A DNA stretch of 64,000 nucleotides from an uncultured Oscillospiraceae bacterium (GTDB taxonomy: Bacteria; Bacillota; Clostridia; Oscillospirales; Oscillospiraceae). The stretch is taken from positions 1 through 64,000 of the forward strand of contig CATLFX010000009.1 in NCBI GenBank assembly GCA_949935795.1, read 5' to 3'. Under the pieces are notes generated by a model. That model did not search any database and was not told the DNA's origin. It saw only the letters and a list, made by a program, of their open reading frames with translations. Every line of letters begins with the position of its first letter. Position 1 is the stretch's first letter. The translations under genes and the position numbers were made by a program. Positions 1 through 8,476 of the stretch are shown piece by piece.

Positions 1-54
1 TCAGAGCAACCGTCGCTATCGTTGCGACCGTCGCGGAAAGGAAAGGATAGGAAA

Positions 55-309
55 ATGAAAAGCGTACAAATTCCCTATAATCTCTTCATCGACCTCACCA
101 TGTACCATCTGCGGGGCGAGGATGATTACGAAGAGGAAATCCGTCAGGGCTTAGAGCAGAAGCTCGACGCCATGCTGAACCGGCAGCTCTATTCCAGCTA
201 TAAGACTGCCCCTACCGAGGAAGAACGCGAACAGGCGCGGCAGGAATATCTTGACCGGCGCGGCGTTCCGCAAAGCTATCGCTGGACTACTCCTCCTTGG
301 GAGCTGTGA
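55..309 (+). CDS. Small mobile-element-associated protein of unknown function
   Basis: An 84-residue acidic/basic helical protein beginning MKSVQIPYN and ending TTPPWEL. I chose the ATG at 55 because a purine-rich site (aaaggatagg) lies just upstream; a TTG at 22 would add eleven residues without a better site. No catalytic motif is visible. It lies upstream of a MobV relaxase and ends at a GC hairpin, so it probably belongs to the same integrated mobilisable element. Its role is unknown. The coding frame itself is fairly certain, the function is not. Confidence 0.6.
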   Translation: MKSVQIPYNLFIDLTMYHLRGEDDYEEEIRQGLEQKLDAMLNRQLYSSYKTAPTEEEREQARQEYLDRRGVPQSYRWTTPPWEL

Positions 310-330
310 CAGGAGCGTGCCACGCTCCTG
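310..330. terminator. Short GC hairpin after the first gene
   Basis: Arms caggagcgtg (310-319) and cacgctcctg (321-330) are perfectly complementary around a very tight turn. No U-run follows, so it is a weak intrinsic terminator or an mRNA end structure. I recognise no gene in 331-589. Confidence 0.4.
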
Positions 331-589
331 TTGCTGGAGGACAAGGCAAAGCATTGGCTGACACAGCCCCTCACATCCCCGTCCCCATCGAAAAACCCGC
401 AGATTTTGAGATGGATGGCAGAGAGGATTTTCAAAATTCTCTCTGCCTGTGGGCGGCAGCGTTGAAGCAAATTCGATTGCTGAAAGGCTGGCGGTCACGC
501 CGTGGATTTTGCAAAGTGGGTACTACTTGCAAGCCACGGCAGAGGCTTCCGCGGAAGCCGCATTCCCCGTTCCCCCTCGGAGAGCCCAC

Positions 590-645
590 GATACTTTGCA
601 GCCGCAGGATGAAAGTATCATAGTGGGTTATTACACTTCCGCAGA
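590..645 (+). other. oriT: Probable oriT (MobV/pMV158 type)
   Basis: An inverted repeat gatacttt (590-597) / aaagtatc (612-619) is followed directly by atagtgggttattacactt. The arrangement resembles the pMV158-family origin of transfer, where the arm ending AAAGTAT is followed by AGTGTG and the nick falls before TTATACTT. By analogy the nick here would lie between G627 and T628. It sits 60 bases upstream of a MobV relaxase gene, the usual place. The repeat is seen directly; the nick position is inferred. Confidence 0.65.
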
Positions 646-704
646 AGTGCCTCCCCGAAAGCTGCCCCGTCCTGCACAATCTGAAATCAGGAGGTAAACT
701 GCCT

Positions 705-1967
705 ATGGCAAGAGGCGACGGTATCCATCGTACCAACGCAAGAAATATGAGGCTGACCGCTGCCAGAATCGGCAACGCGCAGCAGCACAACGAACGGGAA
801 AAGGAATCCTATGTCAATCAGGATATTGTCCCGGAGAGAACGCACCTCAATGTCCATTTCAAGAAACCGACCGCCGGATATGCGGAGATGTTTGAGCAGT
901 TGAAAAAGGACGGGATCATCTCCACCCGTGGATTGAAAGAGGATGCCTTTCTCTACGGCGAGCTGGTCTTTGACGTAAACACCGCCTATTTTCATAATCA
1001 CGGCGGCTATGACTTCGCAAAACAATTTTACACCGACGCATACAAATCCGCAATAGAAATCGTCGGCGGCGAGCAGTATATCCTTTCGGCGGTCATGCAC
1101 GCCGACGAGCGCAACCGCGCCATGTCCGACGCGCTGGAGCAGGACGTGTACCACTATCACCTTCATGTGGTCTACATTCCCGTCGTGGAAAAGCAAATCC
1201 TGTGGTCGAAACGCTGCAAGGATAAATCGCTGGTGGGTACGGTCAAGGAAACGATACAGCAGGTCAGCATGAGCAAAAAGTGGGATTCCAAGCCCGCGCT
1301 GGACGAGCATGGGAAACCGCTGCTGAACGCAAACGGGAAAACTGTGCTCCAAAAATCCTATTCCGTTCTGCAAGATGATTTCTTCGCTGCCATGCGAAAG
1401 GCAGGGTATGACGATGTGGAGCGAGGCGAACGCGGCAGCTCCGAGGAACATCTGACGGTGACGCAGTTCAAGGTGCAGCAGGAACAGGCGCGGCTGGCAG
1501 AATTCACAGAGCAGAACCGTCAGCAGGAAAAACAGGCAGCAACGCTTGGGAGCAAAATTGAAAAAATCCAGAATCAGCGGGTCGATGTGCGGTCTATCGA
1601 AAAAATCGTGGCAACGTCCATTCCCTTCTCATCCAAAGTTGCCGTGGAGCGTGAGGACTTTGACCGACTTTCCACTCTGGCAAAGAAGTACGTTACAGCA
1701 GAGAAAAAGGAATCCAAACTGCAAAAGGCGGTGGATGCGGCAAACAAACTGATTGCAAAGCTCAAGGCTGAGATTGACAGTTTGAAACAGGAAATTTCTG
1801 ATTATAAGTCTGTCCACAGCAAGCTCCGTGCGGCAGAATTGGAGCGTGAAAATACGGAGCTACGCGGGAAAGTCCGCAGCTATGAGGATGTAATTCAGCG
1901 TAATAATCTGTGGCGATTCTTCCATCCGCTCAGAGAAAAAGCGGTCACGAGGGACGAAGCTCGCTGA
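705..1967 (+). CDS. mobV: MobV-family (Pre/Mob) relaxase
   Basis: A 420-residue relaxase that would nick an origin of transfer to start conjugative mobilisation of the element. Diagnostic motifs are an N-terminal HNER (about residues 26-29) and a metal-binding segment HADE...YHYHLHVVYIPV (about residues 131-160), which match MobV motifs I and III. The C-terminal half, from about residue 255, is a long charged coiled coil (repeated EKQ/KLQKA/ELERE), usual in Pre/Mob proteins. The ATG follows aggaggtaaac, a strong ribosome site. The putative oriT lies immediately upstream. No type IV secretion genes are in view, so it probably depends on a helper element. Confidence 0.88.
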   Translation: MARGDGIHRTNARNMRLTAARIGNAQQHNEREKESYVNQDIVPERTHLNVHFKKPTAGYAEMFEQLKKDGIISTRGLKEDAFLYGELVFDVNTAYFHNHGGYDFAKQFYTDAYKSAIEIVGGEQYILSAVMHADERNRAMSDALEQDVYHYHLHVVYIPVVEKQILWSKRCKDKSLVGTVKETIQQVSMSKKWDSKPALDEHGKPLLNANGKTVLQKSYSVLQDDFFAAMRKAGYDDVERGERGSSEEHLTVTQFKVQQEQARLAEFTEQNRQQEKQAATLGSKIEKIQNQRVDVRSIEKIVATSIPFSSKVAVEREDFDRLSTLAKKYVTAEKKESKLQKAVDAANKLIAKLKAEIDSLKQEISDYKSVHSKLRAAELERENTELRGKVRSYEDVIQRNNLWRFFHPLREKAVTRDEAR

Positions 1968-2006
1968 TTCCTGTGTAGAGCCGGAAAAAACGCATTTTAT
2001 CGAATG

Positions 2007-2052
2007 GGAGCGCGTCGGACAGGGCAGACATCGTCCGGCGCGCTCCTGTTTG
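2007..2052 (+). terminator. Hairpin after mobV
   Basis: Arms ggagcgcgtcggac (2007-2020) and gtccggcgcgctcc (2033-2046) pair over 14 bp with one G-T wobble, followed by tgtttg. A probable terminator for the relaxase transcript. The rest of 1968-2141 shows nothing else. Confidence 0.55.
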
Positions 2053-2141
2053 AAAATCGCCATTTTTCCCAAGTCAAGAGCCGAAGAAAATCCCCGAAAA
2101 ACACCCCTATTGCGTGACAGAGCCGCAGAAAGGATAAGCCT

Positions 2142-2417
2142 ATGAGAACAGGACCTACCAAGCAGGAAAAGACCACCGAAATCTATTTTGACGAGAAAGA
2201 CCCCACCATCTTCATCCGCACCCACAACACCGACCTCAAAAACAGGCTGACCGCATACAGCCGCAAACACCCTGCCGTCTGCAAGCTGACGGACGTAGAC
2301 CCGGACACGGGCTGCAAGGAATTTGAGATTGAAAAGGGACGCTTCTCTTTCCGGCTGACCGCCCCATACAGAGAGGAACGCCGCAGGGCGGCAAGCGAAG
2401 CGGCGAAAAACGAATAA
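2142..2417 (+). CDS. Small conserved mobile-element protein, function unknown
   Basis: A 91-residue soluble charged protein beginning MRTGPTKQEKTTEIYF and ending AASEAAKNE. The ATG is preceded by gaaaggataagcct, much like the site of the gene at 55. No signal peptide or catalytic motif is visible. Proteins of this look are common beside relaxase genes in mobilisable elements of gut Firmicutes, but I cannot assign a function. It converges on a histidine kinase gene, with stop codons only about 7 bases apart and no terminator between them. Confidence 0.6.
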   Translation: MRTGPTKQEKTTEIYFDEKDPTIFIRTHNTDLKNRLTAYSRKHPAVCKLTDVDPDTGCKEFEIEKGRFSFRLTAPYREERRRAASEAAKNE

Positions 2418-2424
2418 AAGGGTT

Positions 2425-3576
2425 TTAGGGCTTCGTTGATTGTTGCGTTGGCAACCCCACCACAATGGTAGTGCCCTTCTCCGAACTTTTCTCTACCCAA
2501 ACGGAGCCGCCGTGGAGGTCGGCGATCTCCCATACCAGTGAGAGCCCCAGTCCTGCGCCACCGTATTCCCGGCTGCGAGACTTGTCCACCCGGAAGAAGG
2601 GCTGGAAGATACTGCGCTGATACACCTCCGGGATGCCGCAGCCGGTGTCGGAGACGCGGAGCAGGAGCTTTTCCAACTCCTGAGTGACAGAAACCCGTAC
2701 CGAGCCGCCCGGCCGGTTGTACTTGACAGCATTCTCCGTCAGGTTGAAGATCAGCCGGTAGATCAGTGCATCGCTGCCGGTCATAATGCCGTCGCCCTCC
2801 GCCGTCAGCGTGACGCCGAGCTTATCTGAGAGCGGCGCAAGATCTGTGAAGATCTCCTCGATCATGGGAGCGAGCTGGATCCGCTCGTTCCGCGCCACCT
2901 GCCGCAGATTGCTCATCTCCAGCAGTGTCCTGGTCATCTGTATCAGCCGTTCCGTCTGCTCACGCAAAAGCGTGAGGAACTCCGCCGTCTCCGGTCGCAC
3001 ATCAGGATGCTCCGCGGAAAACAGCTCCAACTGCGCCTGCATTAGTGCCAGTGGCGTGCGCAGCTCGTGGGCGGCGTTGCCGGTGAACTGCCGCTGGGCG
3101 GAAAAGGCGTTGTTCAGCCGCTCCAGCATCTGGTTGAACGAGCGGCTCAGCTGCCGGAACTCCGAAATAGCATCTTCATCGATCCTCATATCGGCAAGAT
3201 TGTTCAGCTGCACCTGCTCCACCTGTGAGGTAAAGCTGCGCAGGGGCTTGAGAGCGCGTCCGCTGACGAAATAGGCGAGGATGCCGCTGAGCAGCGTTAC
3301 CGCCGCCGTGATGTACCAGTTGGTGGTGCGGAAGCGCCCCTGCACCCCATCGACGACGATGGTCAACTCCTCGTTGGGCGCTATGAGCTGCGGGTCAAAG
3401 CTCGCCGCTCCGCCATCATTCAGGATCACCGTGCCGCCGCCTTGTAAACTGTCCGCAATGGTGTCCATATAGTACACACCGGAGGAGCACAGCAGCAAAT
3501 TCATGGCCACGCAGGTGATGCCGATGAGCAGGACGGACATCAGCGTGATGCGCCACTGCAGGGAAAGCCGCTTCAT
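2425..3576 (-). CDS. Membrane sensor histidine kinase
   Basis: A 383-residue sensor kinase, partner of the OmpR-type regulator just upstream. It has a transmembrane segment at about residues 9-31, a short extracellular sensor loop (about 32-85), a second transmembrane segment (about 86-104), a HAMP linker and a HisKA box NAAHELRTPL with phospho-acceptor His170. The ATP-binding domain shows N, G1 (DTGCGIP) and G2 (GGAGLGLSL) boxes. Its start overlaps the regulator stop by four bases, so translation is probably coupled. It is divergent from the methionine-sulfoxide repair operon, which may be its target. The signal is unknown; the small loop suggests an envelope or redox cue. Confidence 0.9.
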   Translation of the reverse strand: MKRLSLQWRITLMSVLLIGITCVAMNLLLCSSGVYYMDTIADSLQGGGTVILNDGGAASFDPQLIAPNEELTIVVDGVQGRFRTTNWYITAAVTLLSGILAYFVSGRALKPLRSFTSQVEQVQLNNLADMRIDEDAISEFRQLSRSFNQMLERLNNAFSAQRQFTGNAAHELRTPLALMQAQLELFSAEHPDVRPETAEFLTLLREQTERLIQMTRTLLEMSNLRQVARNERIQLAPMIEEIFTDLAPLSDKLGVTLTAEGDGIMTGSDALIYRLIFNLTENAVKYNRPGGSVRVSVTQELEKLLLRVSDTGCGIPEVYQRSIFQPFFRVDKSRSREYGGAGLGLSLVWEIADLHGGSVWVEKSSEKGTTIVVGLPTQQSTKP

Positions 3577-4250
3577 TCCTCCTCGCCTCCCATCAGATAG
3601 CCCTCGCCGATGCGGTTGCGGATGGGGTCATAGCCCAGCACGGCGCGGAGCTTTTTGCGCAGGGCGGAGATGTGGACGCGAATGGAATTGCTGAAGCTGT
3701 CCACGCTATTGTCCCAAACGTGATCCATCAGCTCCTCCTGACTTACTGGCCTTCCTTGATGCACCATCAGGTATTCCAGGATTCCCGTTTCCTTCCGGGT
3801 GAGCGTCAGCGTCTGCCCGTTGACGGTGGCGGTACGGGAGCGGGTGTCAAAGGTCAGGCCTCCGCAGCTTAGCAGCACATCCTGCTGGGTGAACTGCCGC
3901 AATGTCAGGCTGCGGATGCGGGCCTCCAGCTCCGCCAAGTGGAAGGGCTTCGCCAGATAGTCGTTCGCCCCGGCATCCAGCCCCTGCACCTTGTCCTCCA
4001 CTTCGCTGCGGGCGGAGAGGATCAGCACCCGCGTCTCCCGGTCGGTCTGCCGCAGGGTGCGCAGCACCGTCATGCCGTCCTTTTTCGGCAGATTCAGATC
4101 AAGAAGCACCAGATCGTATCGTTCCACGCCCAGAAGCGCCAGCGCCTTTTCGCCGTCATAGCAGTAGTCCACGCTGTAGGCCAGCCGCCGCAGGCTGCGA
4201 ACGATGGTCTCGCACAGGGCGCGTTCATCTTCAATTACTAAAAGGTGCAT
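3573..4250 (-). CDS. OmpR/PhoB-family response regulator
   Basis: A 225-residue regulator. The receiver domain carries the acidic pair E7/D8, phospho-acceptor Asp51 in LLDLNLP and Lys101 in AKPF. From about residue 125 there is a winged-helix DNA-binding domain (TLTRKETGILEYLMVHQGRPVS... and SNSIRVHISALRKK). The start lies behind aggagggctctc. It forms an operon with the kinase and is divergent from the redox genes across a 147-base intergenic region that contains a symmetric operator-like repeat. Regulation of the redox operon is inferred from this arrangement. Confidence 0.92.
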   Translation of the reverse strand: MHLLVIEDERALCETIVRSLRRLAYSVDYCYDGEKALALLGVERYDLVLLDLNLPKKDGMTVLRTLRQTDRETRVLILSARSEVEDKVQGLDAGANDYLAKPFHLAELEARIRSLTLRQFTQQDVLLSCGGLTFDTRSRTATVNGQTLTLTRKETGILEYLMVHQGRPVSQEELMDHVWDNSVDSFSNSIRVHISALRKKLRAVLGYDPIRNRIGEGYLMGGEEE

Positions 4251-4291
4251 GAGAGCCCTCCTTTTTATTTCTTCGTTTTTGTGTTGCTTTC

Positions 4292-4338
4292 ATTATAGCA
4301 AAAACAGATAAGGTTTGCGTTAAGTTTTCGTTCTTAAC
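4292..4338 (-). promoter_or_regulatory. Regulator promoter with operator-like inverted repeat
   Basis: On the minus strand a perfect -10 TATAAT (4297-4292) precedes the regulator, with no good -35 at the right spacing. Centred where an activator would sit is the inverted repeat gttaag-N8-cttaac (4319-4338). This suggests positive autoregulation and control of both divergent operons. The -10 and the repeat are seen; the binding is inferred. Confidence 0.5.
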
Positions 4339-4397
4339 AGAGACTTTAACTCTCCCGCGCTATGATGGGGGCAGAAAATCGGAAAGGGTGATGAAAA

Positions 4398-4544
4398 ATG
4401 AGCTGCGGGAAAAAGGCCGCGGCGCAGATCGTGCTGCTGATAACCGGAATTACCATGCTGTGCTTCGGTGTCTGGCGGGGCGAGGCGGCGACAGTGCTGA
4501 GCAAAGCAATCAAATTATGTCTGGAGTGTGTGGGCATTGGGTAA
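4398..4544 (+). CDS. CD1871A-family CXXC-containing small membrane protein
   Basis: A 48-residue protein: a short N-terminus with Cys3, one hydrophobic helix (about residues 10-25), then a C-terminal CLECVGIG whose Cys-X2-Cys pair (C41, C44) is the family hallmark. It matches what I know of the small CD1871A-type CXXC proteins of Clostridia, which sit next to Fe-S or thioredoxin-like membrane proteins. It overlaps the start of the next gene, so the two are probably coupled. The rbs is weak (gaaagggtgatgaaa). It probably carries thiols or anchors a cofactor in the redox relay; that role is inferred. Confidence 0.72.
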   Translation: MSCGKKAAAQIVLLITGITMLCFGVWRGEAATVLSKAIKLCLECVGIG

Positions 4545-5463
4545 AAAGTTTTCAGGCGTTTCACAGACCATGTCCCGCTTCCGGGGCTGGATTCAGGCGG
4601 GGGCGACGCTGCTGACCAACCTGCATCTGCCGAACTTTCTCAAGGGCGGACTGTATCAGGGGACGGGGAAGACCGTCTGCGTGCCGGGGCTGAACTGCTA
4701 CTCCTGTCCGGCGGCGTCCGGGGCCTGCCCCATCGGGGCGTTTCAGGCGGTGGTGGGGTCTTCCAAGTTCAGCTTCTCCTACTATATCACAGGCTTCCTC
4801 ATTCTGCTGGGCGTGCTGCTGGGGCGCTTTATCTGCGGCTTTCTATGCCCCTTCGGCTGGTTTCAGGAGCTGCTGCACAAAATCCCCACTAAGAAGCTTT
4901 CCACAAAGAGGCTGAAGCCGCTGACATACCTGAAATACGCTGTCCTGCTGGTGATGGTTTTCCTGCTACCGGCGTTCCTTGTGAACGATGTTGGCATGGG
5001 AGACCCGTTCTTCTGCAAATACCTCTGCCCCCAAGGCGTGCTGGAGGGAGCCATCCCGCTGTCCCTTGCCAATTCCGGCATCCGGGCGGCGCTGGGCAAG
5101 CTGTTTACATGGAAATTCAGCATCCTGCTGTCGGTGATTGCGCTGAGCGTACTGTTCTACCGACCGTTCTGCAAGTGGCTCTGCCCGCTTGGCGCGTTCT
5201 ACGCGCTGTTCAACCGGGTGTCCCTCTTCCAGATGAAGGTGGATAAGAATAAGTGCGTCTCCTGCGGGAAATGCGCCAGAGCCTGCAAGATGGATGTGGA
5301 TGTGACGAAAACGCCCAACCATACCGAGTGCATCCGCTGCGGAATGTGCATCCGCGCCTGTCCGACGAAAGCCGTGTGCTTCCGCTACGGCTTCGGAGAC
5401 GGTAAAGATAAGGCAAAAGCAGCGGAAACGCTACAGACAAACAACAATAACAGGGAGGAATAA
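4528..5463 (+). CDS. Membrane 4Fe-4S electron-transfer protein (NapH/NosR-like)
   Basis: A polytopic membrane ferredoxin of up to 311 residues. Cysteine motifs in order are GLNCYSCP...GACPIG near residue 55, then CGFLCPFG, CKYLCPQG and CKWLCPLG at membrane edges, then two ferredoxin clusters CVSCGKCARACK and CIRCGMCIRACP near the C-terminus. At least four helices are visible. Proteins of this type pass electrons from cytoplasmic donors across the membrane. It lies between a CXXC peptide and a thioredoxin-like lipoprotein, so it is the likely reductant of that lipoprotein. The start is uncertain: GTG 4528, TTG 4537 and ATG 4570 are all possible. Confidence 0.85.
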   Translation: MWALGKKFSGVSQTMSRFRGWIQAGATLLTNLHLPNFLKGGLYQGTGKTVCVPGLNCYSCPAASGACPIGAFQAVVGSSKFSFSYYITGFLILLGVLLGRFICGFLCPFGWFQELLHKIPTKKLSTKRLKPLTYLKYAVLLVMVFLLPAFLVNDVGMGDPFFCKYLCPQGVLEGAIPLSLANSGIRAALGKLFTWKFSILLSVIALSVLFYRPFCKWLCPLGAFYALFNRVSLFQMKVDKNKCVSCGKCARACKMDVDVTKTPNHTECIRCGMCIRACPTKAVCFRYGFGDGKDKAKAAETLQTNNNNREE

Positions 5464-5468
5464 AACGA

Positions 5469-6425
5469 ATGAAGATGAATAGGACGAATACTGCCGGCAG
5501 AATTCTGGCGCTGCTGCTTACTGCACTGATGGTGCTCTCTCTGGCAGCCTGCGGCACAAAGGGCGGAGACAAAATGGACGGAATGAGCAGCGAACCGAAG
5601 AATGCCGAGGAAGCGGTTGCCATGCACAAGGAGCTGATGGCGCAGGAAAATGCCATTCTCTCGGAGGACACAGCGCTTTGGGAGAAGGTTTTCATGGCGG
5701 CCGACAAGGGCATGACCATGCAGGAGGACGGCAAAAACTATGGCGACTTCCTGCTCAAGACCATCGAGGACGCCAAGGAAGAGTTCAGCGACGAGGAGTT
5801 TGCATGGCTGAAGGAGGCCGCCACGGAGATCAGCAATATCGAAAACAAGCTGACCGCGCTGGAGGAAAAGTACCCTGAGATCGTGCAGCAATCCATGGAC
5901 GGCGATATGAGTATACCCGCAGGCAGCGACACGAGCAACCCTCCCGACGACGGCAGTATGCAGAAGTTCCCCGCCTTTGAGGGGAAAGACCTGGACGGCA
6001 ACGCGGTGAAAAGCGACGAGCTGTTCTCCTCCAACGCCGTCACCGTGGTGAATTTCTGGTTCACCACCTGCAATCCCTGCGTGGGCGAGCTTTCCGAGCT
6101 GGACGCACTGAACAAGGAGCTTGCGAAGAAGGGCGGCGCACTCATCGGTGTCAACACCTTCACATTGGATGGCGATGAAGCGGCAATTTCCGAAGCAAAA
6201 GATGTACTGGCCAAGAAGGGCGTGACCTACCAGAATGTGTATTTCGCTTCCGACGGCGAGGCGGGAAAGTTCACTACAAACATTTTTGCCTACCCCACCA
6301 CCTATGTGGTTGACCGCAACGGCAATATCGTGGGTGACCCCATCGTAGGCGCCATCACGGAAAAGAAGCAGGCGGAGACGCTGCAAAAGCTCATCGACCA
6401 GGCTCTTGCCGCCGATATGGGCTGA
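5469..6425 (+). CDS. TlpA/ResA-like thioredoxin-fold lipoprotein
   Basis: A 318-residue lipoprotein. The signal peptide ends in lipobox LAAC with Cys28. There follows an acidic helical region (about 40-145), then a TlpA-like redoxin domain with active-site CNPC (C201, C204) in FWFTTCNPC and a cis-proline loop at AYPTT. It should sit on the outer face of the membrane and hand electrons to the downstream MsrAB, as Etrx proteins do in Streptococcus pneumoniae (established for that system; inferred here). A strong site (gggaggaa) precedes it. It is co-directional with its neighbours and has no terminator on either side. Confidence 0.88.
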   Translation: MKMNRTNTAGRILALLLTALMVLSLAACGTKGGDKMDGMSSEPKNAEEAVAMHKELMAQENAILSEDTALWEKVFMAADKGMTMQEDGKNYGDFLLKTIEDAKEEFSDEEFAWLKEAATEISNIENKLTALEEKYPEIVQQSMDGDMSIPAGSDTSNPPDDGSMQKFPAFEGKDLDGNAVKSDELFSSNAVTVVNFWFTTCNPCVGELSELDALNKELAKKGGALIGVNTFTLDGDEAAISEAKDVLAKKGVTYQNVYFASDGEAGKFTTNIFAYPTTYVVDRNGNIVGDPIVGAITEKKQAETLQKLIDQALAADMG

Positions 6426-6462
6426 CAAACGAATTTATCTTCTCAGAAAGGAGGGATACACC

Positions 6463-7575
6463 ATGTATCGGAGAGTATTGCCGCTTCTGCTCACCGCGGT
6501 ACTGCTGCTGAGCGGCTGCACTGCCGGGCAGAAAAATATGCCGCAGAAAACGGACGAGAAGGAAATGACCGGACAGCCCTCTGATATGTCCGGTGAAGGA
6601 AGCATGTATATGGATACCACGGAAAATGTCATATATCTGGCGGGCGGCTGCTTCTGGGGCATGGAACATCTGATGCAGTCCATCCCCGGCGTCATCGATG
6701 CCGAGAGCGGCTATGCCAACGGCACCTGCGAGGCGGACGCCGATTACAAGACCGTCTGCAAGGGCGAGACCGGCTTTCGGGAGGCCGTACGGGTGGAGTA
6801 TGACCCCGGACAGGTGAGTCTCGACGCCCTGCTGCTGGCCTACTTCTATGTGATCGACCCCACGGTGGAGAACCGGCAGGGCAACGACCGAGGCAGCCAG
6901 TATCAGACCGGTGTCTATTACACCAACGAAAGCGCGAAGGAAACGGTGGAGCGCATCGCGGAGATCGAGCAGGGACGCAGTGAAAAGTTCTTCTTGGAGA
7001 TCGGCCCACTCAAGAACTACTACCCCGCCGAGGAGTACCACCAGAACTACCTCGAAAAGAACCCAAACGGCTACTGCCACATCCCGCGCGCGGAGATGGA
7101 GCTGCTTTCCCGGCTGCGCATCGACCCGGGTGACTATCAGAAGCCCGCGGCGGAGACCATCCGGGACAAGCTGACGGCGGAGCAGTACCGCGTCACGCAG
7201 GAGAGCGGCACGGAGCGCGCCTTCACGGGCGAGTTCTGGGACAAGTTTGAAAAGGGCGTCTATGTGGATGTCGTGACCGGCGAGCCGCTCTTTTCCTCCA
7301 CGGATAAGTACGAGAGCGGCTGCGGCTGGCCCGCCTTTACAAAGCCCATTGAGGGTCCTGCCGTGGTGGAGAAAGAGGATTTGAGCCACGGGATGCGTCG
7401 CACGGAGGTCAGAAGCCGTGCCGGAGATTCTCACCTTGGTCATGTGTTCACCGGCGATTCAGAGTCCCCCAATGGCGTGCGCTACTGCATCAACAGTGCG
7501 GCCCTGCGCTTTGTGCCTTACGCAAAGATGAAAGCAGAGGGTTACGGACATCTTCTGTATCTGTTCGAGGAATGA
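6463..7575 (+). CDS. msrAB: Bifunctional methionine sulfoxide reductase MsrA-MsrB, lipoprotein
   Basis: A 370-residue fusion. Lipobox LLSGC (Cys19) anchors it outside the cell. The MsrA domain starts at about residue 56 with active site GGCFWGME (Cys63) and reduces Met-S-sulfoxide. The MsrB domain starts at about residue 240, with a Cys pair in [21 protein letters not shown] and catalytic Cys342 in [13 protein letters not shown], and reduces Met-R-sulfoxide. The MsrB domain shows only one of the two CXXC pairs often used for structural zinc. The ATG at 6463 has site aaaggaggg. It is the last gene of the redox operon, so the module probably repairs oxidised surface proteins. Confidence 0.95.
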   Translation: MYRRVLPLLLTAVLLLSGCTAGQKNMPQKTDEKEMTGQPSDMSGEGSMYMDTTENVIYLAGGCFWGMEHLMQSIPGVIDAESGYANGTCEADADYKTVCKGETGFREAVRVEYDPGQVSLDALLLAYFYVIDPTVENRQGNDRGSQYQTGVYYTNESAKETVERIAEIEQGRSEKFFLEIGPLKNYYPAEEYHQNYLEKNPNGYCHIPRAEMELLSRLRIDPGDYQKPAAETIRDKLTAEQYRVTQESGTERAFTGEFWDKFEKGVYVDVVTGEPLFSSTDKYESGCGWPAFTKPIEGPAVVEKEDLSHGMRRTEVRSRAGDSHLGHVFTGDSESPNGVRYCINSAALRFVPYAKMKAEGYGHLLYLFEE

Positions 7576-7788
7576 GTTCGCAAAATACAATGATATAATA
7601 AGCAGCGGCCCAATCATTATGAACCGGGATGCTGTCGTTTATGCTCATGTCGATTTATTCAAACAGGACGTTCAGCTTGCTGTTCAGAATCAGATTGGCA
7701 TAAGCAAGCGGGTCGTTGTAGATCAGATTATACGGCATAATATCTACGTTGGATTATTAGTTCAATATGTAATGTAAGAAACAGAAAA
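7576..7788. other. No recognisable gene; decayed short frames
   Basis: Between msrAB and tnpV two short frames compete: plus strand 7619-7777 (52 codons, MNRDAVVYAHVD...) and minus strand 7655-7738 (27 codons, MPYNLIYNDPLAYANLIL...). Neither has a good ribosome site. The minus-strand frame looks more protein-like and could be the tail of a lost element gene. I would not call either a gene. Confidence 0.3.
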
Positions 7789-7820
7789 TCAGGGAACATG
7801 ATTAAAATCATGCTCCCTGA
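7789..7820. terminator. Bidirectional hairpin downstream of tnpV
   Basis: Arms tcagggaacatgat (7789-7802) and atcatgctccctga (7807-7820) pair with one mismatch. It lies just past the stop of the minus-strand tnpV-like gene and probably terminates it. Confidence 0.6.
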
Positions 7821-7829
7821 CTCCTCAAT

Positions 7830-8198
7830 TTAGACGTAAATTAACTCGCTGTAGATGATTTCCTCCGCCCGGTTTCGGATGCTATTCATTCGCCTAACCC
7901 ACTCTATCTGATTCTCAGCTTTGAGCTGCTCCGTAATTTCCTCCCGCTCTGCCAGTCGCTTGACCAACTGGAAAAACATAGCCTTTGCCTGAGCATCCAC
8001 TTCAGACAGATGGCTGTCCAGCTTGCTGCTGAGAAGTAGGGCAGTATAGATAGGCTCTCTTTGCATTTTCAGGTAGTGTTTCCGTTGCCGACCCCAGATA
8101 CCAACAAAAACGCTTTCAGGTGGGAGTAGATCAGGCAGGAAATAATCACCCTCTTGATGATAGGTTCCGCCCATACGCTCAAATAATGATATTTCCAT
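7830..8198 (-). CDS. tnpV: TnpV-like transposon-encoded protein
   Basis: A 122-residue soluble helical protein. The sequence GGTYHQEGDYFLPDLLPP, the central GIWGRQRKHYLKMQREPIYTALLLS and the acidic C-terminal helix match the small TnpV proteins found in Tn4451-like and other integrative elements of Clostridia, whose function is not established. It follows a Shine-Dalgarno-like ggaggacta. It marks the edge of the accessory region: the next sequence rightwards is a dispersed repeat and an S-layer locus. No recombinase is present, so the element seems incomplete or continues left of the window. Confidence 0.75.
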   Translation of the reverse strand: MEISLFERMGGTYHQEGDYFLPDLLPPESVFVGIWGRQRKHYLKMQREPIYTALLLSSKLDSHLSEVDAQAKAMFFQLVKRLAEREEITEQLKAENQIEWVRRMNSIRNRAEEIIYSELIYV

Positions 8199-8264
8199 GA
8201 TATAGTCCTCCGATATGTTGAAATTTCCTGCAATTCAATCGCTCTCGGCTGGCTTTACAAAAGT

Positions 8265-8299
8265 TTTGGGAGGAACTTCCTTACGAAGTTCCTCCCAAA
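8265..8299. terminator. Perfect 14-bp hairpin
   Basis: Arms tttgggaggaactt (8265-8278) and aagttcctcccaaa (8286-8299) with loop ccttacg. No U-run follows on the plus strand; on the minus strand the hairpin is followed by acttttgta. It lies between tnpV and a dispersed repeat and could be the remnant of an element end or a terminator. Confidence 0.45.
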
Positions 8300-8329
8300 G
8301 GCGGGGGTTTGCCGTGCAACGTTGACTTC

Positions 8330-8440
8330 GTCGGCGCATGCTCCATATCCCTCGCTTCCGCCTTTGGCGAAAGCTCGCTCATTTCGCCGCGCCTCCTCTC
8401 CCCACAAAGCCAAAGGACGGCTTTGCGGGGGCCCCTATGT
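8330..8440 (-). repeat. Dispersed intergenic repeat B, copy 1
   Basis: Read on the minus strand this carries ggggcccccgcaaagccg, then tggctttgtggggagagg, then gcgaaatgagcgagctttcg and ggaagcgagggatatggagc. The first part recurs at 60915-61035. The second part recurs twice at 47781-48016. The shared blocks show that these are one repeat family with variable modules. No coding function is seen. Confidence 0.7.
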
Positions 8441-8476
8441 CTGGCACCTTATTTATTATACCTCGTTTGTCAAGCG

